Source: an uncultured bacterium (GTDB lineage Bacteria > Actinomycetota > Coriobacteriia > Coriobacteriales > Coriobacteriaceae). From it: DNA of 42,335 bases. Shown one piece after another: positions 7,940 to 15,963 of the stretch. Every line of letters begins with the position of its first letter. The stretch's first letter is position 1. Position numbers and translations under genes: made by a program. The stretch covers positions 1-42,335 of the forward strand of contig CAJMMX010000012.1 in NCBI GenBank assembly GCA_905214615.1, in the 5' to 3' direction. The notes under the pieces were generated by a model. The model had not been told where the DNA came from and searched no databases. It worked only from the letters and a program-made list of their open reading frames with translations.

Positions 7940-9088
7940 TTAATCGAGGATATCGTCGAGGGCACTCTTGATACGGTCGGTCACCGACTTCTTACCGGAA
8001 GCGACGTCATCGCCCATCTCATCGGCAAAAGCACGGAGCAGCTCGCGCTGCTTATTGGAAAGATTGGTGGGAACGACCACGCGCAGTTGCACGATCAAGC
8101 GGCCACGCGAACCGCCACCGCCAATGCGCGGCATGCCGTAATTATTGACGCTCACGGTGTCGCCGTACTGGGCGCCGGCGGGGACGCACACCTTAACGAC
8201 CTCGTCGGGCATAATGCCCTCGACCTCGATCTCGCAGCCGAGCGCAGCCTGCGCAATCGAGATATCGCTCACCAGGTACAGGTCGTCACCGTTGCGCTTA
8301 AAGCGCTCATGGTCGGCAACGCGCACGTTGACAATCAAGTCGCCCGAAGGCTCGCCGCGAAGACCGGCCTCGCCAAAGCCGCTCACACGCAGCTGTCGAC
8401 CGGTCGAAACGCCGGCGGGAATATCGATGTCAATCTTTTCATGCGAAGGCGTGCGGCCCTGACCATCGCAGGTCTCGCAGGGATGGTCGATAACCGTGCC
8501 CTCGCCATGGCAGTCGGGGCAAGGCGAGGAAGACTGAACCTGGCCCAAAAACGATCGCTGAACCGTCGTGACATAGCCCGTGCCGTGGCAGCGGCCGCAC
8601 TGCTTTTCCTGTGCGCCCTCTGCCCTACCGGTGCCATTGCAGTCCTCGCAAGGAGCAAAGCGGTCATAGCTGATTGTCTTTTTGCAGCCGAGCGCCGCCT
8701 CCTCGAGCGTCACCGAAAGCGAGATGGCCATGTCACGACCGCGACGACGCTCGCGACGGCTGCGGGCGCCACCGCCGGCACCGCCGCCAAAAAACGACGA
8801 GAACAAGTCGTCCATGCCCATACCACCAAAGATATCGTTGATATCGACGTAGCCCGAACCACCAGGGCCGTCGGCAGTGCCGTAACGGTCGTAGTTAGCA
8901 CGCTTCTGCTCATCGGAAAGAACGGAATAGGCCTCGTTGAGCTCCTTGAACTTGGCCTCGGCCTCGGGGTCGTCCGAAACGTCCGGGTGTACGGTACGGG
9001 CCTTCTTTAGAAACGCGCGCTTAATCGTCCGCGCGTCGGCATCCTTGTCGACGCCAAGTACCTCGTAGTAATCCCTATTTTCCGACAC
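7940..9088 (-). CDS. dnaJ: Chaperone protein DnaJ
   Basis: This is the Hsp40 co-chaperone that stimulates DnaK ATPase and delivers clients. A J domain with HPD at 34-36 is followed by a Gly-rich linker (~72-110), a zinc domain with four CxxCxGxG repeats (~147-211), and both C-terminal beta domains. The chosen start is GTG 9088, with AAGGA at 7-nt spacing and a typical N-terminus (SENRDYYEVLGV). Upstream in-frame codons would add an unrelated leader. The 382 residues are a normal length. It lies downstream of a second, shorter DnaJ-like gene; no dnaK or grpE is in the window. Confidence 0.95.
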   Translation of the reverse strand: MSENRDYYEVLGVDKDADARTIKRAFLKKARTVHPDVSDDPEAEAKFKELNEAYSVLSDEQKRANYDRYGTADGPGGSGYVDINDIFGGMGMDDLFSSFFGGGAGGGARSRRERRRGRDMAISLSVTLEEAALGCKKTISYDRFAPCEDCNGTGRAEGAQEKQCGRCHGTGYVTTVQRSFLGQVQSSSPCPDCHGEGTVIDHPCETCDGQGRTPSHEKIDIDIPAGVSTGRQLRVSGFGEAGLRGEPSGDLIVNVRVADHERFKRNGDDLYLVSDISIAQAALGCEIEVEGIMPDEVVKVCVPAGAQYGDTVSVNNYGMPRIGGGGSRGRLIVQLRVVVPTNLSNKQRELLRAFADEMGDDVASGKKSVTDRIKSALDDILD

Positions 9089-9169
9089 GACCGAATCCTT
9101 CCGACTTTCATTATTGTCACAGTGCGTCCTATACCCAAGCTGGGCCAACCGCAAACAGAGGGTTTGATG

Positions 9170-10273
9170 TTATTGCATTCCGTAAGGCGAAAGCATGGCC
9201 CGTTGCGAGCAGCTCGCGAACCAAACCGACACGAGCGCGAACATGAAGCCATTGGCAAAACCGTTGGCAAACTGCATCGCACCGCGCTTCCACCACAGCA
9301 GGCTGCGATGAAGCACGCCGTCCGAAAGCACCATGAACAGGCCCATGGTAAACGGAATAAAGCACATCACGGCAAAGGCCGAGAACACGCCCGAGATGGC
9401 CGAGAGTACCAAAAACGGCGCCACGATGCCCATCAGGTAAAAACCGGTACGAGCTTTGCCTTCCAAGCGCTCGGACTCGACATGGGCACGGCCGACTAGA
9501 TCACCGCCAGCGGCACCGTTAGTGCCGGCGTGACCCATGCCGCTAATGCGGACCTCGTCGCCATCGTGCGTGCCGGCAGGAAACTCAATCGTCTGCTCGG
9601 AGGTTACGCGAGTACGACCGCTGCCACCGCAATCGGGGCAGGGGTCGGCCACGACCTTACCGGAACCGCCGCACTCGGGGCAGACCGACTGGAACGTGCC
9701 CGCACCAAACAGGAAGGACAAGTCGACGTCGATGTGCCCGCGGCCACCGCAGCTCGGGCAGGTATGGGCATGCTCGGAGGAGACAGAACCCGAGCCGCCG
9801 CAGTGACCACAGGTATCGAAGCGCGTATAGCGGACGGTCTTGCGGGCACCGTCCTTGGCCTCCTTGGCGTCCAGTTTGATATCGACGACCACGTTGGCGC
9901 CGTTCTCGGGATTGTAGGCAGCCTGGCCGCGACGCTGCTGGCCCCAGGCACCGCCAAAAGGAAAGCCGCCCTCAAAGGGATTGCCATAGCCCGTGTTGCC
10001 GGCATAGCCGCCACCATAGGGCGAAGCCGTAGGGGCACCGGCAAAGGGATTGCCAGAACGCATGGCATCGTAGCGCGCACGTTTTTGCTCATCCGAAAGC
10101 ACGGCGTAGGCCTCGGAAACCTCTTTAAACTTTTCCTCGGCATCCGGCTCTTTGTTGACGTCCGGATGGAGCTTACGGGCCTTTTGCTGGAAGGCCTTTT
10201 GAATATCACGCGAGGTGGCGTCCTTGGAGACACCTAGAATCTCGTAGTAATCTTTTTCGTTCATCGTCGCCAT
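9170..10273 (-). CDS. DnaJ-like protein with C-terminal membrane segments
   Basis: Residues 1-70 form a J domain (HPD 36-38), so it should engage DnaK. Residues 75-120 are Gly/Pro-rich. A zinc domain with four CxxCxGxG-type repeats spans ~155-219, and a short beta stretch ending near GGDLVGRAHV stands for the start of the C-terminal domain. From ~277 to 356 the sequence is strongly hydrophobic (about three predicted membrane segments) in place of the second client-binding domain and dimerisation region. Start ATG 10273 has AGGAGG at 9 nt. It precedes dnaJ by 81 nt. Its role is unknown; I infer a membrane-tethered co-chaperone. Confidence 0.85.
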   Translation of the reverse strand: MATMNEKDYYEILGVSKDATSRDIQKAFQQKARKLHPDVNKEPDAEEKFKEVSEAYAVLSDEQKRARYDAMRSGNPFAGAPTASPYGGGYAGNTGYGNPFEGGFPFGGAWGQQRRGQAAYNPENGANVVVDIKLDAKEAKDGARKTVRYTRFDTCGHCGGSGSVSSEHAHTCPSCGGRGHIDVDLSFLFGAGTFQSVCPECGGSGKVVADPCPDCGGSGRTRVTSEQTIEFPAGTHDGDEVRISGMGHAGTNGAAGGDLVGRAHVESERLEGKARTGFYLMGIVAPFLVLSAISGVFSAFAVMCFIPFTMGLFMVLSDGVLHRSLLWWKRGAMQFANGFANGFMFALVSVWFASCSQRAMLSPYGMQ

Positions 10274-10315
10274 GCGCGGCAACCTCCTGCTCACAGCAGC
10301 GTATATATTCCGGTA

Positions 10316-10321
10316 ATTCTA
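10316..10321 (-). promoter_or_regulatory. Candidate -10 for the dnaJ-like gene
   Basis: TAGAAT on the minus strand lies 42 nt upstream of the start at 10273, in the short gap after hemW. No convincing -35 is visible, so this is only a candidate. Confidence 0.3.
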
Positions 10322-10331
10322 CCCGAGCGGC

Positions 10332-11564
10332 CTAAGCTAGATCCCAAAACAGCTCGAACAGAACATTTCCATCGAGCCAGCCCAGGTGTGTCGGTGCTAA
10401 ACGAGCTCGAACATGGCCCGCGACGACATCTGCCGAAGTAAAGGGTCCCTCATGGACCCCGAGCGTCTCGGGCACCCAAGTGGCAAGACCCAATTCGAGC
10501 GCGCGATCACAAGCGGCTGTCAGCTCATCGGCCGGGATGACACGAGCCGCGCGAACCAACAGGTCGGACGCAATACCGCGCGTCATGCGACAAGCGAGCA
10601 TCAGGTCCTCGGCCGCCGCCTCGCGCCGCGACAGATACTCGGCATCAAACATCGTCGCGGCATCGTCGCGTTGTACCAAACGCACGCGGTGAAAGTCACC
10701 ACGGGGAGCCACGCCGGGAAACAGTCCAGCCAAGCGGTCGAAATCCTCGTCGTCGAGCATGCCCGCGGCAGAACGACCCAGGCCCAGGTAGCCCCGACCA
10801 GTCCAGTAGGCGATATTATGGGCACATTCATGCCCATCGAGCGCGTAGCTCGCCACCTCATACGGATGGTAGCCGGCCGAACTCAGCCGCTGGCGCGCAA
10901 CGTCCATGCATGCGGCCTGGAAATCCTCATCGGGCTCAAGCGACTCGTCACGGCACACCATGCGGTAAAGCGGCGTGCCCTCCTCGAGCGTGAGCGGATA
11001 GACCGACACATGGTGCGGGGCCGCCTCAAGCACGCCATCGAGCGTACGCTTCCAACTCACTGCGGTCTGCCCGGGAAGTCCGCACATAAGGTCGCACGAC
11101 ACGTCAAGCCCAGCGTCCTTGACCGTCGCGATGGCGGCGAGCGCCCGATCGGCATCGTGAATGCGGCCGATGGCGGTAAGTTCGGTGTTATCGAGCGTTT
11201 GCACGCCCAGAGAAACGCGTGTGACACCAACCTTGGCAAGCGCAGTAGCAAGCTCGGCGGTCAGCGACTCGGGATTGGCCTCGCAGGTAAACTCAACGGG
11301 GGCGCACCACGCACGAATACGCCGCGCCAGCTCCACCAGGCGCTCCCCCGCCAGCGACGGCGTGCCGCCGCCAACATAGACGGTGCGGATCTGGTCGAGG
11401 GCCCCAGCCTTGCCAAAAGCATCGAGACGCGCGAACAACTGCTCAAAATAGGAATCGAGCGCGGCATCCAAATCACACGAAGCAAAGCTGCGCGAGTCGA
11501 AGTCGCAGTAGCGGCACTTTTGGGCACAGAACGGCACGTGCACGTACAGCGCGGTAACGGCCAC
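10332..11564 (-). CDS. hemW: Radical SAM heme chaperone HemW
   Basis: HemW is a CPO-like radical-SAM protein that binds and hands over heme; it lacks HemN activity. The cluster motif is C13-x3-C17-x2-C20 followed by Phe (CAQKCRYCDF). The HemW-type motif HNIAYW is present, and there is no N-terminal extension as in HemN. The start is GTG 11564, 2 nt after the dusB stop, with GGAGG inside the dusB 3' end, so it is probably coupled. The length of 410 fits the family. It is often found beside lepA, as here. Confidence 0.92.
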   Translation of the reverse strand: MAVTALYVHVPFCAQKCRYCDFDSRSFASCDLDAALDSYFEQLFARLDAFGKAGALDQIRTVYVGGGTPSLAGERLVELARRIRAWCAPVEFTCEANPESLTAELATALAKVGVTRVSLGVQTLDNTELTAIGRIHDADRALAAIATVKDAGLDVSCDLMCGLPGQTAVSWKRTLDGVLEAAPHHVSVYPLTLEEGTPLYRMVCRDESLEPDEDFQAACMDVARQRLSSAGYHPYEVASYALDGHECAHNIAYWTGRGYLGLGRSAAGMLDDEDFDRLAGLFPGVAPRGDFHRVRLVQRDDAATMFDAEYLSRREAAAEDLMLACRMTRGIASDLLVRAARVIPADELTAACDRALELGLATWVPETLGVHEGPFTSADVVAGHVRARLAPTHLGWLDGNVLFELFWDLA

Positions 11565-11566
11565 CC

Positions 11567-12610
11567 TTAAGCCTCCAGCGGATGAGGGGGCACCGATTCG
11601 CCGGCGGCAAGGGCAGCCTCGCAGGCCACCACATCATGCTCGATCTCATCGACCAGCGCCATAAACTCCTCATACGTGGAGCAGCGCACCACATGGGCAC
11701 GCCAAGCGGCGGCATGGGGCATGCCTTTTAAGTACCAGCTTGCGTACGTACGGGCACGCGACATGAGCGGCAGGAGCTCATGCGTCAGCGTTAGGTGCTC
11801 ACGCAGGGCGTCCAGGCGCTCGACAGAGCTGCGCGCCGGCACCGGTGTGCCATCGAGCGCAAGAGCGCGAGCATCGCCAAACACCCACGGGTTCCCGTAG
11901 ATGCCGCGCGCGATAAACACCGCGCTGGCACCCGAGTTTCGCAGATGCACCGCGGCATCCTCGGCGGTGAACACATCACCCGAACCGATCACGGGAATCT
12001 CAACGGCATCTGCGACCTCATCGACGACCGACCAATCGGCCTGGCCGGTGTAGAGCTGCGTGGCGCAACGACCATGCACGGCGACTGCGGCAGCCCCTGC
12101 GCCCTCAAGCATCTGGGCAAATGTCGCGGCATTGCGGTCCTCGGCATAAAAGCCTTTGCGAATCTTGACGGTCACGGGCACGTGCGCCGCGCCCACCGTG
12201 GCCTCGACGATCTTCTCCGCCAGGTCGGGCGTGCGCATGAGCGCCGAGCCCTCGCCCTTGGTAACAACCTTGCGGGCGGGGCATGCCATATTGATATCGA
12301 TGAGCGACAGGCGATCGCCAACGCGCTCCTCGACGGCGGCGACGGCGCTCGCAAACTGATCGGGCTTGGAGCCAAAGAGCTGCACGCAAATCTGCTGCTC
12401 CTCGTCGGCCGGCAGCACCAGGCGCCACGTTTTGTTGCTGGCATAGGCAAGGCCTGCCACGCTCACCATCTCGCTGTAGGCAAGGTTGGCACCGCGGCGG
12501 CGACACATGATGCGATAGGCGGGGTCGGTAACGCCCGCCATGGGAGCCATAAGGAACGGCTGCTCGGCATAGGCGCCCAGCAGCCGCAGACTATATTCGG
12601 AAAGAGCCAT
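11567..12610 (-). CDS. dusB: tRNA-dihydrouridine synthase (DusB-like)
   Basis: An FMN- and NADPH-dependent enzyme reducing uridine to dihydrouridine in tRNA. The product of 347 residues has the TIM-barrel start APMAGVTDPAYR, the catalytic Cys in NMACPARK, and the FMN-binding end IGSGDVFTAED plus the IARGIYGNPW block. ATG 12610 lies 4 nt after lepA. The exact target uridine cannot be told from sequence; DusB is the usual name for this subgroup. It sits between lepA and hemW in what looks like one operon. Confidence 0.92.
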   Translation of the reverse strand: MALSEYSLRLLGAYAEQPFLMAPMAGVTDPAYRIMCRRRGANLAYSEMVSVAGLAYASNKTWRLVLPADEEQQICVQLFGSKPDQFASAVAAVEERVGDRLSLIDINMACPARKVVTKGEGSALMRTPDLAEKIVEATVGAAHVPVTVKIRKGFYAEDRNAATFAQMLEGAGAAAVAVHGRCATQLYTGQADWSVVDEVADAVEIPVIGSGDVFTAEDAAVHLRNSGASAVFIARGIYGNPWVFGDARALALDGTPVPARSSVERLDALREHLTLTHELLPLMSRARTYASWYLKGMPHAAAWRAHVVRCSTYEEFMALVDEIEHDVVACEAALAAGESVPPHPLEA

Positions 12611-12614
12611 AGAC

Positions 12615-14426
12615 CTACTCGTCCACCTTGAGGATCGCCATAAACGCCTCCTGCGGGACCTCGACCGAGCCGATGGCCTTCATGCGCTTCTTGCCCTCTT
12701 TCTGCTTCTCAAGCAGTTTGCGCTTACGCGAGATATCGCCGCCGTAGCACTTGGCAAGAACGTCCTTGCGACGCGCCTTGACGGTGGAACGGGCGATGAT
12801 CTTGTTGCCGATAGCACCCTGGATGGGCACCTCGAACAGCTGACGCGGGATGATCTCCTTGAGCTTGTCGCACAAGCCACGGGCCAGGCCATATGCCTTG
12901 TCCTTATGGACGATAAACGACAGCGCGTCCACCTCGTCGCCCGAAAGCAGGATGTCGAGCTTGACGAGCTCGGAGGGGCGATATTCGTTGAACTCGTAGT
13001 CGAGCGAGGCGTAACCCTTGGTGCGGCTCTTAAGCTGATCGAAGAAGTCCAAGATGAGCTCGGCGAGCGGCATATCGAAGCGCATCTCGACCGATTTGCT
13101 CGTCAGGTGGATCATATCGGTCGTGACGCCACGGTGCTCGATAGCGAGCTGCATGACGGCACCCGTATACTCGGGCGGGCAGATGATCTTTGCCTTGAGG
13201 TAGGGCTCTTCGATACGCTCGATGCGCGTGGCCTCGGGCAGATCCTGCGGGCTGCGGACATCGATCATTTCGCCGTCGGTCTTGTAGACGTGATAGTCGA
13301 CCGAGGGACTCGTGGCAATGAGGTCCAGGTTGAACTCGCGCTCCAGGCGTTCCTTGACGACTTCCATGTGCAGCAGGCCCAGGAAGCCCACGCGAAAGCC
13401 AAAGCCAAGCGCCACCGAGGTCTCGGGCTCCCACACCAACGACGGGTCGTTGACGTGCAGTTTATCGAGCGCGTCACGCAGGTTCTCGTAGTCCTTGTTG
13501 TCGATCGGGAACAGGCCCGTATAGACCATGGGCTTGGCCTCGCGATAACCGGGAAGCGGCTCGGGACAGGGGTTGGAAGCCCACGTAAGGGTATCGCCCA
13601 CGCGCACAGCCTCGGGGTCCTTCAGACCCGTGACCACATAGCCAACCTCGCCGACCGTCAGCGCGTCGACCGGGGTCTCGGCAGGACGCTTGACGCCCAC
13701 GCCGTCGACCAAAAAGTCGCCCTTGACCTGCATCATAAGCAGGGTATCGCCCTTTTTGATAGAGCCGTCAAAGACGCGCACCGTGGCGACGACACCACGA
13801 TACTCGTCGAAGTACGAATCCAGGATGAGTGCCTTGAGCGGCGCGTTCGCATCGCCCTTGGGCGGAGAGATCAAAAAGACAATGGACTCCAGCAGATCGT
13901 GGATGCCCTCGCCGGTCTTGCCCGAGACGCACACGGCATCATCGGCAGGGATCGCCAGGTCATCCTCGATCTCGGTCTTAACCTCGTCGGGATGCGCCGA
14001 CGGCAGGTCGATCTTGTTGATGGCCGGAACAATGTCCAAGTTGGCGTTCATGGCGAGCGTCGCGTTGGAGACGGTCTGCGCCTCGACACCCTGGGTGGCA
14101 TCGACGACGAGCACCGCGCCCTCGCAGGCGGCCAGAGAACGCGAGACCTCGTAGGTAAAGTCAACGTGGCCCGGCGTATCGATCAGATTGAACTGATACG
14201 TCTCACCATCGTCGGCGTCATAGGAAACGCGGACGGCATTGGACTTGATCGTAATGCCGCGCTCGCGCTCGATATCCATGGTGTCGAGCAGCTGCGACTC
14301 CATGTCGCGTTCGTCGACGGTATGGGTGAGCTCGAGGATGCGGTCACTGATCGTGGACTTGCCATGGTCGATGTGCGCAACGATCGAGAAGTTGCGGATG
14401 TGGGAAATGTCAATTGAAGTATTCAT
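12615..14426 (-). CDS. lepA: Elongation factor 4 (LepA)
   Basis: EF-4 is a translational GTPase that acts on stalled or assembling ribosomes. The 603-residue protein has G1 AHIDHGKS, the DTPGHVDF G3 block, NKIDLP G4, EF-G-like domains II, III and V, and the LepA-specific C-terminal domain (TVKARRKDVLAKCYGGD). The start is ATG 14426 (MNTSIDISHIRNFSIVAH). No Shine-Dalgarno is visible, and TAAGAT lies 7 nt before the ATG, so the message may be leaderless. The rpsT terminator stands just upstream. dusB and hemW follow with tiny gaps. Confidence 0.96.
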   Translation of the reverse strand: MNTSIDISHIRNFSIVAHIDHGKSTISDRILELTHTVDERDMESQLLDTMDIERERGITIKSNAVRVSYDADDGETYQFNLIDTPGHVDFTYEVSRSLAACEGAVLVVDATQGVEAQTVSNATLAMNANLDIVPAINKIDLPSAHPDEVKTEIEDDLAIPADDAVCVSGKTGEGIHDLLESIVFLISPPKGDANAPLKALILDSYFDEYRGVVATVRVFDGSIKKGDTLLMMQVKGDFLVDGVGVKRPAETPVDALTVGEVGYVVTGLKDPEAVRVGDTLTWASNPCPEPLPGYREAKPMVYTGLFPIDNKDYENLRDALDKLHVNDPSLVWEPETSVALGFGFRVGFLGLLHMEVVKERLEREFNLDLIATSPSVDYHVYKTDGEMIDVRSPQDLPEATRIERIEEPYLKAKIICPPEYTGAVMQLAIEHRGVTTDMIHLTSKSVEMRFDMPLAELILDFFDQLKSRTKGYASLDYEFNEYRPSELVKLDILLSGDEVDALSFIVHKDKAYGLARGLCDKLKEIIPRQLFEVPIQGAIGNKIIARSTVKARRKDVLAKCYGGDISRKRKLLEKQKEGKKRMKAIGSVEVPQEAFMAILKVDE

Positions 14427-14433
14427 GCGGACT

Positions 14434-14439
14434 ATCTTA
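14434..14439 (-). promoter_or_regulatory. Candidate leaderless lepA -10 (TAAGAT)
   Basis: TAAGAT on the minus strand is separated from the lepA ATG by 7 nt (AGTCCGC). That would place transcription start at or next to the first base of the start codon. It matches the TANNNT form of actinobacterial leaderless promoters. No ribosome site is seen, and the rpsT terminator blocks simple co-transcription. Confidence 0.45.
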
Positions 14440-14450
14440 CCCGAGCGGTA

Positions 14451-14488
14451 CAAAAAATGGAGCCTGTTCCATAAAACAGGCTCCATTT
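14451..14488 (-). terminator. Rho-independent terminator after rpsT
   Basis: A perfect 14-bp stem (14455-14468 with 14475-14488) and a 6-nt loop, followed on the minus strand by six T. It lies 34 nt past the rpsT stop and 24 nt before lepA. Confidence 0.9.
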
Positions 14489-14522
14489 ATGCGCGTAATC
14501 TGTGTGGTGTGAAATTTACAAC

Positions 14523-14789
14523 TTAGGCGTTGATGCTGTTCACGAGCTTGGCAAGACCGGACTTGCGGTTGGAAGCCTGGTTCTTGTGGATAACATGCTT
14601 GGCGGCAGCCATGTCGAGACGCTTGGTGACGGTCTTGAGGGCAGCCTGGGCCTTCTCGGCGTCGCCCTCGGCGACGGCGGACTGGACGTGCTTGGTCAGC
14701 GTCTTGAGCTCGGACTTGACAGCCTTGTTACGCATGCGAGCTGCCTCATTGGTGCGGATACGCTTCTTCTGAGACTTGATGTTTGCCAC
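14523..14789 (-). CDS. rpsT: 30S ribosomal protein S20
   Basis: S20 is a primary binder of 16S rRNA. The 88-residue basic helical protein begins with the conserved ANIKSQKKRIRTNEAARMRN and ends with HKNQASNRKSGLAKLVN. The start is GTG 14789 with AAAGGA at 9 nt. An upstream ATG in frame would add 23 residues not found in S20 and sits at the inferred transcription start. The gene has its own promoter (TGCTATAGT) and a strong terminator, so it appears to be a single-gene unit between holA and lepA. Confidence 0.96.
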   Translation of the reverse strand: MANIKSQKKRIRTNEAARMRNKAVKSELKTLTKHVQSAVAEGDAEKAQAALKTVTKRLDMAAAKHVIHKNQASNRKSGLAKLVNSINA

Positions 14790-14864
14790 TTCTGGAGTTC
14801 CTTTCGAGTTCCTTGCAAAAAATGTATGACACCTCTGAGACACGGTGAGGTCATGCAAGCGCCT

Positions 14865-14873
14865 ACTATAGCA
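14865..14873 (-). promoter_or_regulatory. Extended -10 promoter of rpsT
   Basis: TGCTATAGT on the minus strand gives an expected start near 14858 and a leader of ~70 nt. No good -35 at 17 nt is seen; a TTGACA at 14903-14908 is too far (32 nt). The same nonamer stands before rpmB. Confidence 0.55.
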
Positions 14874-14922
14874 CGCTCCCCCTCAAAGGGATAGAACGAA
14901 TTTGTCAAATAGGCAGGTATCA

Positions 14923-15885
14923 TCACGATTTTCTCAAGATGTTCGTAATCCAGAGCAAAAGCGCGGTCTCGGAATCTGCCGAACCCTTGAGCGCGAGCTC
15001 CACATCAACGGCACCCTCGAGCGCTGCGACGAGCTCGGTCATCGAAAAACGACGCGCCCAGGTAAGGTGATTCTTGACCTGCCAGGACTGGAGCTTGAGC
15101 GTTGCGGCCAGCTCGCGACCCTGCCCACGCGCGTCGAGCGCCTTGGCGACGATAAGCTCGCGAATGCGACCGCACAGCAATGTGTAAGTCCACACGTAGC
15201 TCTTGGAGGGCAGGAGCTTAAAGAGCTCGAGCGAACGCCGCATATCGCGAGCCGAGACGGCGTTGAGGAAGTCCCAGGGTTGGACCTCGGCCGTACGTAC
15301 AATCCAGCGCTCAACATCGGCAAGTTCAATCTGGGGCGACTCGACCATCTGGGCAAGCTTAGTCAAGTCGTTATCGAGCATGCGCGTGTTTTCGCCCGAA
15401 CGCGAGACGAGCTCCTCGGCGGCCGCCGTCGAAATCGACTTACCGCGCTGCGTCGCCATCTGCTGAACACGGCGCGGCAGTTCCCAGCGCTTGGTACCCG
15501 AGCAATCGACGATAGCCTTCTTGTCGATCTTGGCGATTGCCTTATACAGGCGCGTATTCTTGGCAAGTGAGTCGGCGATGATGAGGCAGACCGTTGTGGG
15601 GCTGGGACTCGCCAGATACCCAACGAGCGGCTCCGAGACCGCCTTAGCGAGCTTTGAGCAGCCATCGAGGATTACCAGACGAAACTCGCTGCCCATCGGA
15701 AAGGTGTTAAGCGATCCGATAATGGACTCGATATCGGGGTCCTTGGTCATGTCTCGCTCGTCGAGGTTGAACTCGACCATACCCGACTTTTCCAGACGCG
15801 CTTTCATACGCGAGACGGCGTGGTCGCGCTTAACTCCGTCGGTACCGACGATCAGATATGCCGGCAGCAAACCGGTTTCGGACAT
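14923..15885 (-). CDS. holA: DNA polymerase III subunit delta
   Basis: Delta is the clamp-loader subunit that opens the beta sliding clamp. The 320-residue protein shows the HolA layout: a degenerate AAA+ fold starting YLIVGTDGVKRDHAV, the middle block TVCLIIADSLAKNTRLYKAI, and a helical collar domain. Sequence similarity in this family is low, but the location after comEC and before rpsT is the standard comEA-comEC-holA-rpsT order and supports the call. The start is ATG 15885 with GGGAGGGGAG upstream. A longer frame adding 21 residues lacks support. Confidence 0.9.
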   Translation of the reverse strand: MSETGLLPAYLIVGTDGVKRDHAVSRMKARLEKSGMVEFNLDERDMTKDPDIESIIGSLNTFPMGSEFRLVILDGCSKLAKAVSEPLVGYLASPSPTTVCLIIADSLAKNTRLYKAIAKIDKKAIVDCSGTKRWELPRRVQQMATQRGKSISTAAAEELVSRSGENTRMLDNDLTKLAQMVESPQIELADVERWIVRTAEVQPWDFLNAVSARDMRRSLELFKLLPSKSYVWTYTLLCGRIRELIVAKALDARGQGRELAATLKLQSWQVKNHLTWARRFSMTELVAALEGAVDVELALKGSADSETALLLWITNILRKS

Positions 15886-15963
15886 TGCGCTCCCCTCCCG
15901 CAGGCCTTCGTATTCGTTCCGTGCCATTCTAGCCCAGGGGCCCACCACACGCCAACGACGTCG

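Noticed and set aside
6656..9010. Plus-strand open frame of 784 codons
   Set aside because: It is antisense to mtaB and dnaJ and is explained by their codon bias.
9089..9169. Heat-shock operator (CIRCE or HAIR) upstream of dnaJ
   Set aside because: Neither TTAGCACTC-N9-GAGTGCTAA nor a CTTGAGT/ACTCAAG pair is present in the gap.
12906..14417. Plus-strand open frame of 503 codons opposite lepA
   Set aside because: Antisense shadow of lepA; lepA carries all GTPase motifs on the minus strand.
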